The notes under the pieces: generated by a model | Database searches by the model: none | What the model saw: only the letters and a program-made list of their open reading frames with translations | Told to the model about the DNA's origin: nothing | Shown: piece by piece, positions 32,115 through 43,106 of the stretch | Numbering within the stretch: the stretch's first letter is position 1 | How the letters are laid out: each line of letters starts with the position of its first letter | From: Porphyra umbilicalis | Taxonomy: Eukaryota; Rhodophyta; Bangiophyceae; Bangiales; Bangiaceae | DNA: 64,000 nucleotides | Reading direction: 5' to 3' | Assembly: GCA_002049455.2 (NCBI GenBank) | Contig: KV919145.1 | Coordinates: forward strand, 1 to 64,000 | Translations under genes and position numbers: made by a program

Positions 32115-32240
32115 TGCCCTCGGGCGGGATCGAACCGCCATCGTTACGGCCACAACGTTTGACGTCGCACCCTACAGCGCGCAAGAACATCCTTGCTGTA
32201 TCAAGCTCACGCTTGCAATTAACCATTAGACGACGAGAGC
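32115..32240 (-). tRNA. tRNA-like gene with a probable non-canonical intron (right copy)
   Basis: Exact mirror copy of 27288-27413, with the same acceptor stem, T arm, A and B boxes and hairpin-forming insert. If functional, the palindrome doubles the gene dose. Confidence 0.6.
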
Positions 32241-32333
32241 CCTTTTGATGTCGACGACGGAAATCGGAGTTAATTCATTGTAACGTGCAATGCAAGAGTG
32301 ATGCCTGCTCGATTGACGGCAATGTCTTTGGCT

Positions 32334-32718
32334 TAGGGTTGCTGAGAACGCCTGGGGCGTCGTTAAGGACGTCATTCAGGGCGTCACTACTAGGGCGTCA
32401 TTTGGGCGTCGTGCGCCCCGAACCCCCCAACTCAAAAGGGCGTCAGCAAGGCGTCGCGAAGAGAAAGTGTTCAGGGGGGTCTACATGATTCAGCAGGTGG
32501 CGGCTGTGCACCTTGGTTGGGGACAGGCACCCAGTCTTGATACAAACATTACATATGAGAGCACAGTATGGGTGCCACTTAAGTTATATTGCGAGTATCA
32601 AGGGTGCTACTTGGGGCGTCGTGAGGGCGTTTTGGCTGCCTAATGGGGCGTCAGTAAGGCGTCTTATCCGTCGCGCGCCCCTGACGCCCCCGAAATAGGG
32701 GAGTCGTGTGCAACCCTA
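32334..32718. mobile_element. hAT-type MITE, TAGGGTTG family, copy 2
   Basis: This 385-bp element begins TAGGGTTGC and ends GCAACCCTA. It is flanked by exact 8-bp duplications CTTTGGCT (32326-32333 and 32719-32726). Repeated GGGCGTC words line both ends, replacing the GGGCGC words of the copy at 2214-2783, so the two belong to related subfamilies. The uninterrupted target (AGCCAAAG, 27195-27202) is preserved in the other arm. Confidence 0.9.
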
Positions 32719-33120
32719 CTTTGGCTGCCTCGCGCGCCGTAGCTCCGTGTCGCGCATGACAGGGCACGTTTTTTTTTTTCGACTCTGTTTCTCAGCCCAG
32801 TGCAGAGCAAAGTGCCCCTTGGCACGCGCGCTGTACCCCGTGTCCGTGTCTGGGGCATGTTTCAGCACGTGCAGCGTCACAGAGCGCGCCATTTGCTCGT
32901 GCTGCTGCAGCCAGAGAAGCACTGGAGAGATCCAACGGGAGCAGCAAGCAAGCTGCATACAACAGGCCGTAGCGGGAGGCAGTGTGAAGAGAACAATGCA
33001 GGGTCTCGTGCCCACAATCCCCACAGGGCACGACTCCTCCCACCACACCAACTCTATAAAGGCAGCAGCAACAGGCAGCCGCACTGTTCGCTCTATTTAC
33101 CCAACGTGCCTTCCTAAACA

Positions 33121-33375
33121 ATGGTGCGCAAACGACCACGGCTCGACCGAGAGGGCGCACCCCCCCCCCCCCCCAAACCCCCCAACTCGCTCGCAGAATT
33201 CGCGACGCACCCACGCCACCCGTCCGCCGATCGAACAACTGACGCAAAGAAAATGGTGCCACCACCGCCACCGCCACCCGCGCGAAGCAGCACGAGCAAC
33301 ACCATCAAAAGAGAGCCGCACGTGCGTCCACCCCATCCATCTGAGGTGTCACGGCACCCACCCCCGCTCATGTGA
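33121..33375 (+). CDS. Short basic ORF behind a TATA-like box, possible transposon 5' relic
   Basis: ATG 33121 opens an 84-codon frame starting MVRKRPRLDREG, then Pro-rich. CTCTATAAAGG lies at about 33050, roughly 70 bp upstream. The start resembles the MVRRKRTAAA start of the piggyBac-type transposase at 30215, so this may be the severed 5' end of a related element. It overlaps the 3' end of the BAR gene on the other strand. Weakly supported. Confidence 0.25.
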   Translation: MVRKRPRLDREGAPPPPPKPPNSLAEFATHPRHPSADRTTDAKKMVPPPPPPPARSSTSNTIKREPHVRPPHPSEVSRHPPPLM

Positions 33376-34332
33376 ACGGGTTACTGGCCGCATCCGTGGT
33401 CGGCGCACTCGACGAGCTCCCCCCCCCGCCCCACTCCCCGGTCTCGGTAGCGACGCGGTCATGGCGGGCCCCCCGTCGGCGCCCATCTCCCCCCGCTTGG
33501 CGGCCTCCAAGTTGGCCCGCCGCGTCGCCCGCAGCGTCTGCCAGTCAATCGTCAGGCCGCGCATCATGGGGTACACCCCCGCCACCGCCGTCGGCGCCGC
33601 GCGCACGTACAGGTGTTGCGCTGTAAAGTGTCCCGCCACCCGCTGCGCCAGCTCGTCGCGGTAGATGGCCTCGTAGCGGAGGGCTTGCTCGCACAGCCGC
33701 TCGCTCATCTCCTCGTAGGCGCGTTTCGCCTCCTCCGCCGTCTTTTTTAGGGCGTCTGACGGCTCGCCGCCGCCGGCAAGCACCCCGTCCACGTCGATCA
33801 TGGCGTCCGAGTGGGCCTGTCGCACGAGTTTGTAGCCCTCCTTGGTTTCCATCACCGCGTCGAGCCGCGCCGTCTCGTCGGCGGTGTTGTAGGTGAGAGG
33901 CTTCTCCGCCAAGTCGTCCAGGTGGTCGGTGTAAGTCTTGAGGACCGCATCGTTCTTGGACACGGCCGTTGCCACGACCGCCGCCGTCTCCTCCACCAGC
34001 CGCTTCTCCTCTGCGTGGAGCGCGCGGGTGTAGACGCCGCGGTCGGCGTCCCAGGTGCGCTCACCGAGCTCCGCCTTCCAACACGCCAACAGCGCGTCGT
34101 TGAGCTCCGTCGACGTGGCGTTGGCGGTGTGGAGCTCGGCCTTGAGGCGGGCGGCCAGCGCCGCCACCCGCGCCTTGTTGGCCTTGATGGTGTCTACCCG
34201 GCCCGAGATGAAGTCGACCCGCGGGTTGCGAGTGAGCGTCGTGCGCCGGCCGACGGCGTTCAGGACGCGCTGCTTGGCTTTGGCGTACGCGCCGCCAAAC
34301 ATTAGCGTCGGCTTGGATGGGCGGCCTTCCAT
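33349..34332 (-). CDS. BAR-domain (amphiphysin/Rvs-like) membrane-curvature protein
   Basis: BAR domains are dimeric coiled coils that bind curved membranes in endocytosis and trafficking. From ATG 34332-34330 the 327-residue frame starts MEGRPSKPTLMFGG. The first helix follows (YAKAKQRVLNAVGRRTTL). Then comes a long Lys/Arg/Glu-rich coil with EKPLTYNTADETARLDAV, the counterpart of the family's YDSARHHLEAV. The last helix is AKRAYEEMSERLCEQALRYE...AGHFTAQHLYV. There is no SH3 domain; the C-terminus is basic and Pro/Gly-rich. I chose the internal ATG because the preceding 36 in-frame codons are hydrophobic and non-homologous, though they could be a leader. Overall pattern is convincing, identity to known proteins likely low. 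Confidence 0.68.
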   Translation of the reverse strand: MEGRPSKPTLMFGGAYAKAKQRVLNAVGRRTTLTRNPRVDFISGRVDTIKANKARVAALAARLKAELHTANATSTELNDALLACWKAELGERTWDADRGVYTRALHAEEKRLVEETAAVVATAVSKNDAVLKTYTDHLDDLAEKPLTYNTADETARLDAVMETKEGYKLVRQAHSDAMIDVDGVLAGGGEPSDALKKTAEEAKRAYEEMSERLCEQALRYEAIYRDELAQRVAGHFTAQHLYVRAAPTAVAGVYPMMRGLTIDWQTLRATRRANLEAAKRGEMGADGGPAMTASLPRPGSGAGGGARRVRRPRMRPVTRSHERGWVP

Positions 34333-34943
34333 GGCGACAAAACGGGAGTAGACGTGGAAGTAGAGGAAAAGGAGGCAGTAGCAGAACAAGGCGAGGAGGT
34401 GAGGCGGTGAGGAGAGGAGAGGAGGCACGCGGGGCAGCACCCCAAACAGCAGGTGACAGCCGCAATGCAGCTGCGACGGCGGCGGCGGTCAACCCAGTGG
34501 CCAGCGCCGGAGCAGCGCAGAAGATGGGAGGTCGAGCAACGTCCAAAAAACCAGCGCAACAAGTAGGCGACTAGCCGTGAATCCTGGCCAGCAGCCGCGT
34601 GGCACCCGCGACGCAGAGCACGGTGCGCGACGCGTGGTCGTTGGCGTGACGCGGCACAGCCGACAGCACACGCTCCCGGTGCGCAAAACCACGCGGATGC
34701 AATGGGCCGAGCCGGTGTCCTCAGAGGCATCTGCGGGCAGGCTCTCTGCTGCACCGTAGTGGGCAACCAAGCTGTGCTTACACAGCATGACGAAACATGA
34801 TCCAAATGGTGTCAGGTCCCAAACTTCCAACTGTTTTCGTCTCCTGCTGCTCCGCCTCGCTCCGACGCAGCGGCTCTCACACCCACCACCAAAAAACAAA
34901 ACCAGCGGCGCCGCCCCCCGGCGCCCCCCCCCCCCCCGCCCGC

Positions 34944-35269
34944 CTACCGCTTGCCGCCGCGCTTCTTCTTGGCCTTGGCGCCCTTTGGGCGCTGGCTCCC
35001 ACCCCTCGCGCCGAGCGGCACGCCCGCCGACGCCGTCCCCGGCGCCGCACCCGCCGACTTGTCGAGCGCCGCCGCCGCCCGCTCCGCCGCCGCCGCGTCG
35101 GCGCCCTGCGCACCGCGGCCAACCTCCTCGGACCGCCGCTGGGTGCGGCGGAGGCGCTTCTTGTTGGCCGCCCGCAGGCGCTTGGGCAACCACCGCTCGG
35201 GGTCGGGCGGGGGGCCCGCCGGGTCGTGGCCCTTGGGCAACCGCACCTTGCGCTTTTTCTTGGTCGTCC

Positions 35270-35300
<31 letters not shown>

Positions 35301-35336
35301 GTCCGCGCCAGCCGTCGGCGCGCCGCCGCCGCCGCG

Positions 35337-35393
<57 letters not shown>

Positions 35394-37449
35394 GCCACCG
35401 CCAGCCGCTCCAGCGCGGGCGGCCTTGACCCGCCGCGGCCGTGACCGCCCCACCGCCGCCGGCGGCGGCGCGGGCGGCACGATGCGCGGCGCCGGCGCCG
35501 CCTCGAGCGCGTCGACCGTCGCGGCCGGGAGTGGCGGCAGGGGTGGCAGCCCCGCCGCCACTGCCGCCGCCTCGTCGGCCGCCGCATCGTCGTCGGTGGC
35601 GAGCACCAACGCCGCCGCCGCCGCCACGTCGGCCGCGTCGACGCCGAGGGCGGCGCGGAGCGCGGCCGCCGCGTCGGCGGGGCGGCCAGCGGCGAGCCAC
35701 ACCGCCGCCGCCGACCGCGACGCGGCGGCGGGCGACCGCACGCCGCGCGAGAGCGCGGCAACCGCGTCGTCGGGGAGGCCCGCGCGCTCGTACAGCGCCG
35801 ACGCAGTCACCGCCGCGGCGGCGCTGTCGGGAAAGGCGGCGGTCAAGGCCGCCGCGGCGGCGGCGGGACGGCCCGTGGCGGCAGCGACGGCGGCAGCGGC
35901 GCCGCGCGTCGCCGCCGTCGGCGGGTCGACGGCGGCGAGGTAGGTCGACGCTGCGTCCGCGTCGCCGCCGCTGCCGCCGCCGTCGCCGCCGTTGCCGCTG
36001 CCGCCACCGCTGCCCTTACCGTCGGCGGCCGAGCGGGCGGCGAGCAGCCACGCAGCGAGCAGGTGGTGTCCCCCCGGCGCCGCCGCCGCCGCGTCGGCCG
36101 CCGCGCGGTCGGCTTCCGCCCACCGCCCCGACCGACCGAGCACCACGCCCCGGTTGACGGCGAGCGCGGCGCGCGTGCGGGGCGGCAGCTTGCGGCACAC
36201 GGACGTGTGGGCGCTCGCCTTGAGCCGCCGCAGCGTGTCCGCGTCAACGGGCGGGCCGGCAGCCAGGGGCGGCGCCGCGCGCGCCGCGGGGGCGGGCGCC
36301 TCGGCCGCGGCAAGCGTCAAGCGGCCGACGACCCAGTTGTTGACCGCCACCGCCAGCGTCGCCGCGTCGACGTGGCGCCCGCGCACGACCGCCGAGAGGG
36401 CGTCCATGGCGGCGGTGAGGCCCGCCGTGCCGCCATCGTCCTTTTCGTCGGCGCCGGCCACGCCACGGGCGGCGGCGAGGTAGGCTTGTTGCACGCGCAC
36501 CGGCGCGAGCGCGGCGGTCAGGCCATGCGGCTCTGGGGCCGCCTCGTCGCCCGCCTCTGCCTCTGCCTCCCCGGCCTCGTCCCCGGCGTGGTCTGCCTCC
36601 CACGCCGCGACGCAGGCGGCGTTGGCGGCGGCCAGGCGCTCGGCGGCCACGCCCCACTCCCGCCGCGCAAGGGCGGCGGTGGCGGCGTTAAAGTCGAGCT
36701 CCCACCCCCCCGCTGCGTCGCCGCCGCCGTCGACCGCCGCCGCCGCCGCGGGCGACAGCGGCGGCTCCCCGTCGGCGGCCTCGGCCAACGCCCGCGACGC
36801 GAGGTAGTTGGCGGCAACCTCGGCCACGGTGCCGACGGCGCCGCCCCCCGCGTCGCTGCCGCCGCCGTCGGCCGCCGCCGCCGCCGCCGCGGCGTCGCCC
36901 CCCTCCGCCGACGCAACACCCACCGCCGCCCCGACCTTGGCTGACAGGGTGCGCAAGAGCGACGGGGCGCGGAGGAGCCCCCCCCCCGTAGGGGCGGCGC
37001 CCCCCCCCCCCCCCTCGACCGCGCCGCGTCGCGCTTGGCCGCGGCCGCCGCCGCCGCCGCCACGGCAGCGGTCAGCAGCTCTGCATACGCCGCCGCCGAC
37101 CGCCCAAACCGCCCGTCCCGATAATCAATCTGCGCGGCGAGGTGCCGCGCGCGCACCGTCGCCGCGTCGCCGAGCACCGCCCGCGCGTCGCCAAACCGCC
37201 GCAGCGCGTACCGCGCGTACGCCGACGCAAAGGTGGCGTCGTCGGCGAGCGCGTCGGGCGGCGGGGAGGGGAGGGCAGAGAGGGCAGAGAGGGCCCCGGC
37301 GGGATCCGCGTCGTGCAGCTGCGCCGCGGCGATAGCGACGTGGAGGGCGGCCGCGTCGGGGGGGGGGGGGGGGCGTCGAGCGCCGCCCGCGCGTGCACGA
37401 CGACCGCCGCGTAGTTGCCGGCGTTGTAGAGGGAAGTGATTGAAGCCAT
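34944..37449 (-). CDS. SRP72: Signal recognition particle subunit SRP72 (frame broken at two homopolymers)
   Basis: SRP72 pairs with SRP68 on SRP RNA and is needed for targeting to the ER. ATG 37449-37447 opens MASITSLYNAGNYAAVVVHA, the first TPR helices. These continue as LSALPSPPPDALADDATFAS and AAQIDYRDGRFGRSAAAYAE. A second long frame carries NAATAALARREWGVAAERLA-type TPRs and a very Ala-rich middle. The C-terminal RNA-binding motif is KKKRKVRLPKGHDPAGPPPD, followed by PERWLPKRLRAANKK and a basic tail. Frame changes lie at G13 (about 37361-37373) and at the C10 and C14 runs (36978-36987, about 36999-37012). The motif PDPERWLP is diagnostic of the family. Confidence 0.88.
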
Positions 37450-37969
37450 GATGGTGGATGGTGGCGAGGGGGGTGGTAGCGAGGGGGATAGTGGTGAGGG
37501 GGCGGGAGGGGAGGGTGGGGGGGGGGTGGGATAGACGATGTCGATGGGGGTGGCCGGCCCCGCGGCGCGGACGCTGACGGCGGCGGCGGACGGAGGCGGA
37601 TCGCGCGGATGGCTGTCGGTGTCGCCAAGAAGGTGGTCTTTTGGTGTTGTTCCACGTCCATTTTGGCGGCCGTGTAAAGTCGTGGATTTGCGCTGGCAAG
37701 GCCGCGGGCGGCAAGGGGGCATCCGCCGTTCTATGAACGGAGCGACAGCGACAGTGGCTGCGGCGGTTGAGGCACCGAAAAGACAAGCGATTGAGACGAT
37801 GTGCGGTGCGCAGCGGCGGCCTGCCGGTTGGGCCAGTGGGCAGCCACGTCGCCGACGCGGTCGACACCAGAGCAACTCGGTTGAGCATATAGGGCGTGGG
37901 GGCAAACCCAATTCACCCACCCGCTGCTCTGGGCCAGTCGACCGCACCGCATGATGAGGGGGGGCCCGC

Positions 37970-39162
37970 TCAAAACACTAGCTGTGGGTCCGCCACCACC
38001 CCCGTAAACAACACCGCCCCCGTCGGCCGATGGCGGAGCACAACCCCAAACGGCCGGTCAAACACTACCGGCCGCCGCGGGGGCGGCACACATCGCGAGA
38101 CGACCGCTGCCGCCGCCGTCGCCGCCGTTGTCCCAGCTTCCGTCACTTCCAGGGCGGCCTTGTACACAAACACCGTCACGGCTGCTTGCGAGTCGAGCGT
38201 CATGCGCCGAAACGCGCCGCCGGGGGCACCGGTAAAAATGGTGGTGACGCCGGCTGCCTGCAGCGCGGGAATTACATCCGTGACGCCGTCAACAAGGCGA
38301 AAACGGGGCAGCGAGAGGTCCGCACGCCCGCCCGCAAAGTGGCGGTTGCCGTGATCACCACCATTACCGCTGCCACTGCCCGTCGACGACATTAAGGCGG
38401 CGACCCAGGAGTCCCACGCGGCGGGCATGGCTGCCGCCACTGCGGCCATCCTACCCCGTCGCCGCGAGTCGGGCAAGATGAAATCCGCCACAAACGCCCC
38501 CCCTTCCCCATAGGGCAACTCGACGAGTGTCAGCCCTGGGCACTCTGCCGACGGCGGCACCGCCACCAGTGCCGACCCCTGGACTGGCAGTTGGAGGTGC
38601 ATAAACGACGCTGGCACACCACCGCGTGACCCCGCCGCCGCGTAAAAGGTGCCCACTCGCGTGGCCGCTGGGTCAAACGGCGTCGTCCACGTGCCGCGAA
38701 AAGTAATGACGTTGACGAGGACGGCGACATCGTCTGGACGAATGTTGGCCACTAGGTCCGTGATGGCCCCGTCGGTCGCGGCGGCGACGGCCGCGTTGAT
38801 CGGCGCCGCAGTCGTCAGCGCCGCCGCCGTGGCACCGTACAAGGCGGCTACGCGCTGCGAATAGGTGGCGTCGATGCCGCCACGCAACCACACCCCGGAC
38901 GTGTAGTGCAGCGCCACTCCTGCATCGTTGTCCGGCGACATGACGGCATGGAGCGAGCCCGGCCGGGCGCTCCTCCCCCCCTCGCCAAACACCGCCGCCG
39001 CCGTTTCGTCATCAGTCAACCGCAGTCCCGCGACAGCGTCCAGTTCCACTGCTGCAGCCGAGCCCTCCGTCGCCGCCGATGCCAGAAGGCCGAGGGTGCT
39101 GAGCAGGGACGGCGGGGAGAAGAACACGTTGGCGGCCCGGGGGGCCTCCCTATTTACTTTTT

Positions 39163-39195
<33 letters not shown>

Positions 39196-39391
39196 GAAAC
39201 GCGAACAGCCCCATGCCAAATCGGTTGGCCGCCCTCGCGGCGGCGGCGGCCGAGGCCGCCACAATAGTGCTGCCAGACTCGACACTGTCTGCCATGCTGG
39301 CTTCCAGAGATTGGATACCACCTGCTGAAGCTGATCCCGGAAGTGCGTTCCCGAGCCCCATATCGGCTGGCGCTCGATGCTCAGGGGCCAT
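37970..39391 (-). CDS. Inhibitory-type serpin
   Basis: Serpins trap target proteases by inserting a cleaved reactive loop into a beta sheet. In one intact frame I see helix A (NRFGMGLFAFL), NVFFSPPSLLSTLGLLASAA, and SGVWLRGGIDATYSQRV. Then come NVITFRGTWTTPFDPAATRV, LPRFRLVDGVTDVIPALQ, the hinge EAGTTAATAAAAVVSR, and the closing VVFDRPFGVVLRHRPTGAVL with FTGVVADP. The hinge has Gly at P15, Thr at P14 and small residues P12-P6, the signature of inhibitory members. Counting 17 from the hinge Glu puts P1 at the Cys after VVSR, or at that Arg if the loop is one residue shorter. ATG 39391 is the first in frame; 39295 (MADSVESG) is an alternative. No signal peptide is evident, so it may be intracellular. 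Confidence 0.87.
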
Positions 39392-40153
39392 TGCCACGAG
39401 CGGCACCGCCTGGTGAGGCTACCGAAGCCTTCACCAACTGTCGTCCGTCGGCGGAAGGTGGAGGAAGGTGGGAGCCCTTGGCCGGGGCAAGAACTGTATC
39501 TGCCGCACTCGACCAGCTGAGGGCGCCTGCAGGAATCAAACTGGAGTTCTTTGAGGTAGAGGCACAGGCGCCACCGGCGAGTACGCTCCCCGAGGCGCGG
39601 GACGGGAATGGTCCATCTTGCAACTGCACAGGGGCGTCGTGTGCGAGTGATCTGGCAGGGACAGCGCATCAGAACAGCAGGGATAGCAACAGAGAAGCTA
39701 AGGCCTATGCCACTGTCGTGCTGCTGTGGAATAGGGTGTCCAGTCGTAAGAGCAGTGTCAACAATTCAGGCTATCTCTGTCGGCTATTCCATTCTAGAAC
39801 CAAGTCCGCGTCCTTAGACAGCCACATGTACGTCAGCGGTTGGCTGCTTTGCTGTCATCAGCCTAAGTACTTGCAGGATCCCTTACACCACATCCTTTCT
39901 TGGCCCGATCAAGACGATATTTTCCGCCAGGACTTGATTCACTGCAGCGGCAGTTGACAACTGTGGTGAGCAGCCGTATCAACCATAACGAAGGCGCAGA
40001 GAACGCTCGTCGGCAGACGGACAAAGAAACAGGTCAAAATGTGCAGCGCTTGATGACGTCCACGCCTAGAAGGGCGTCGCTGTAGGACCATTGCCATGTA
40101 TTTTCGACAGCTCATGCGGACGTTCCGGAACAGCGACCATCCCTGCCCAGAAC

Positions 40154-40419
40154 GAACTACAGGTTATTGTGGGTCGGGAAATATTGGGCCCGAAGGATTA
40201 GGCGAATTTAGTTAAGGGGTGCCCCAGGAACCTTACCCGCTCAGGTCGCAGATTTCGGGCCCGACCGCGACCTTTCCCAGGCCCGAACTCGGGATCAATG
40301 TACGCAAGTCTGGTCCAAAATCTGCGACCAGCGCGGGTACGGTTCCTGGGGCACCCCTTAACTAAATTCGCCTAATCCTTCGGGCCCAATGTTTCCCGAG
40401 CCACAATAACCTGTAGTTC
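40154..40419. mobile_element. Long-hairpin (foldback/MITE-like) element
   Basis: Two arms of about 110 bp are nearly perfect inverted repeats. They start GAACTACAGGTTATTGTGG on the left and end CCACAATAACCTGTAGTTC on the right. Only about 40 bp lies between them. No target duplication is obvious. As RNA this would fold into one long hairpin, a possible small-RNA source. Confidence 0.7.
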
Positions 40420-41357
40420 TTGTCATTTGACGGTTGGTGGGTACAGCCTGGAAATCTAAGCTGCCAATCAGTGCTTCAGAACCTTGACCCGAAGAGCATA
40501 GCGCGCCCTCATCGCAAGTTTCTTGCAGGGTTCGATACGTGCCGTTGTTGACGCACTCTGAAGCGCAGTTCTGCAGCATGAAAACGTGTTCTCTTGCACT
40601 CACAGTCTGCACCGCCGCGAGACGCTTCTTGTGATATGGTTTTTACAAGTGCGATCCGTGCAAAACCTTGTTGCAAACCACTGGTACTGAAAATCAGGCC
40701 ACAGGGTACTGTGAGGGGGGTGCCAACAAGTTCTTGGAATCCAGAACGTGCCGATTTGCTGCTTGCGTGCGCCCACGCTGGAAGGAGCACTGCGCAGTAC
40801 AGTATGCGTCCATGGCGAGCAGAAACGCTTGAGCCATCGCTGAGTTCTGGGGGCGCCAAGATGGTTCGAGCCCATGGGCCTTAGTGCGTGGAATCGACCT
40901 TCAGGCGTGGGCCGTGGAGTCCCGCCGCCGCCGCCGCCGCCAACGGCCGAACGCGCGGACCTTACAGGGGACGACCATCGCGGTCGCGGCCAGTAGCACG
41001 TCTCGTGGGAGGCAGACAGACCAAGCGGCTGGTTCGCCCCCTACCCCCCCCGACCCCCCCCCCCCCCCCGCACCCCCCCCAGGGGTTTTCGGCGCTCGCA
41101 GCGCCCGGGCGCCCGCCGCGTCGGCGAGGGGCCCCGCCGGTACCGGTCGCCGCCCACGGGGGCGGCGACGGCGGCGGCCCAAGCAGAGGTGGCGCCCATC
41201 GACGGCGGCGGCTCGGTGCACGGCGTGGCGGCTGCCGCCGCCGCCCGCGGCCCGCGGGCGGCACAACACAGCGGCGGCGGGGGCGCGTGCGTGAGGGTGA
41301 CGGGCGCGGCCACCGGTGCGCCAGTGGCCGCCGCTGTAGCGGCCGTTGCCCAATATT

Positions 41358-41395
41358 GGGCCCGCCCGCCCCCATGCATGGGGGCGGGCGGGCCC
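41358..41395. repeat. Perfect 38-bp palindrome
   Basis: The sequence runs GGGCCCGCCCGCCCCCATG and then its exact complement reversed, with no spacer. It overlaps a second palindrome, GCCCAATATTGGGC (41348-41361). It lies in the GC-rich tail of the uncharacterised membrane-protein gene or just beyond it. Confidence 0.85.
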
Positions 41396-41639
41396 CCGTC
41401 GCGCCCGCCGCATTGTCCCACCGGGGCGTCGCCGATGTGCCCCGCCGCCAGACGCCGCCGGCCGCCGCCGCCGCGCCGCGCCGCACGGCGCGGCGCGCAA
41501 CGACGCGCCGTCGGCCGTGGCGGCGGCGGCCCGCGCGACGCACGCAGCCGGCAACGCCCTCGCCCCCCCCCCCCCCCCCCCCGCGCCCGCGGCGCTCAAG
41601 CGCCCCCCCCCCCCCCCCCCCCGCGTCATGCCCGCCGCC

Positions 41640-42052
41640 CGCCGCCGCCGCCCCCCCCGCCCCTGCCGCGGCCGCCTCGGCCGCGGCCCCTCGCCGGCGG
41701 GCGGCGGCCAACTCCCCCCGCAGCCGCGCCACCGTCGCCCGCTCCGGCGCGGCGGCGGCGTAGCCCGACGCGTAGTCGACCGCGGAGCCGCCCGCAAAGA
41801 GGGCGACGAGCGGCCCGAGTGAGCGCGAGCGCACGCACAGCGGCACGGCCACCGCCGACGCGGCGGTGGTGGCCCAGTAGGAGGTCGTCAGCATCTTTTC
41901 CGAGAGTGATGATTGGGCGGCGACGAGCTGCTTGGCGAGGGCGGCGTTGGGGGGGGGGGGCGGGGGGGGTGGGGGGGGGGCCCCGCCGTCGGGTAGAGGG
42001 GGGGGGGGGTGCCGCCCCACGCGTCGACGTTGGGCCGCCCGCCGGATGCCAT
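41640..42052 (-). CDS. Uncharacterised small membrane protein (frame broken at a C-run)
   Basis: ATG 42052-42050 opens MASGGRPNVDAWGGTPPPLY, then a Pro-rich run over poly-C. After a frame change the downstream part reads ALAKQLVAAQSSLSEKMLTT, SYWATTAASAVAVPLCVRSR and LGPLVALFAGGSAVDYASGY. This gives two hydrophobic segments with a basic turn, then an Arg/Ala-rich coil (ERATVARLRGELAAARRR). I do not recognise the family; a mitochondrial or plastid inner-membrane protein is conceivable. The C-terminus is unclear because more C-runs follow near 41.6 kb. Confidence 0.5.
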
Positions 42053-42569
42053 GGCGCCACTCGGTCGGAGGGGGAGACCCGGCGCGTCGGAGGGGGGCCG
42101 AGACGAGCGGTCGGCGGCGAGGGCGGAGCGGGGCGGCGGCGGCGATGTGGCGGTCCGCGCCCGAGGCGCCGTGTCGGCACACCGTCTCGTGCCGGCGGCA
42201 ACAGATACTGAAAGAAGTGAAAAACAGCGGCGTGACGAAATTGATCGGACACCTCGACGAACGAAAGGTTGGGTGCAGCGTTTTCGCGTGACAGTCGGGG
42301 CTCCCCACCGCGGTGCCGCCGGCGCGCACAGCGCCCGTGGCGGGCTCTGATACACGACCTCCTCCTCGTGCGCTGGCGACACCTCCTCTGCCCACCACCC
42401 CGTCGGCGCCTGCGCCGGGCGGCCGTGCGCCGACGGTTCGCCACCCGCACCCGCATCGGTCGACGCGGCGCTGCCGACCCCACCGGACGCCCGCGCGCCG
42501 CCGCCGCCGCCGCCGCCCGCACCCCCGTCGCGCGTTGACTCGGAAAACGAAAACAGCCCCACAAACGCC

Positions 42570-43069
42570 TCATCGCTGCCCCCCCCCCCCCCCCCCGCAC
42601 CGCCCCGACTGCGGCGCGCCACGCCTCGCCACGTCGACCGCCCCAAATGGCGGGGTTGGGGCCCCCCACGGGTCCCCCCCGCCCCCCTTTCCTCCGCACG
42701 CGGCGGGCGCCCACGGCCCGCCGACGAGCGTCTGCCCGGCGCCCTCCCTGGCGACGGGGGCGTGCCCCCCCCCGGACACCACAACGGCGCCGACCGACGA
42801 CGAGCCGCCCGTCACGGCCGACGGGGACGGCGGGGTGCGGGCGCCGGCGGGCACCCCCGCCGCCGCCGCCACCGCCAGCGGCTGCGGCAGCGGCAGCGCG
42901 GCGGACGCCGCAAAGGCAAACGCCTCGTCGAGCGCCCGCGAGGGCGCCGCCCACCGGCCGCCGCCAAAGACGCTGAGCACCGCTGCCGCGCGCTCGACGG
43001 TGAGGGCGTTGTAGAGGACAGCACCGGGGTGGGGGGCGGGGGCGCGCCCTCCGCCACAGCCGACACGGT

Positions 43070-43106
<37 letters not shown>

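Larger units (their letters stand above)
30371..32757. repeat. Right arm of the inverted duplication, interrupted by a MITE
   Basis: Mirror image of 27163-29157. Pairing is continuous from 30371 to 32333, is interrupted by the 385-bp hAT MITE and its target duplication, and resumes to about 32757. Next to the insertion there is one visible base difference (AATGT against AATGA in the mirrored left arm). Confidence 0.9.
39392..41639. other. Largely non-coding region with hairpin element and palindromes
   Basis: From 39.4 to 40.9 kb composition is moderate and I see no gene, only the hairpin element at 40154-40419. From 40.9 kb it becomes GC-rich with C-runs at 41048-41090, 41565-41582 and 41606-41623 and a 38-bp palindrome. 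The membrane-protein gene to the right may extend into this part. Confidence 0.4.
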
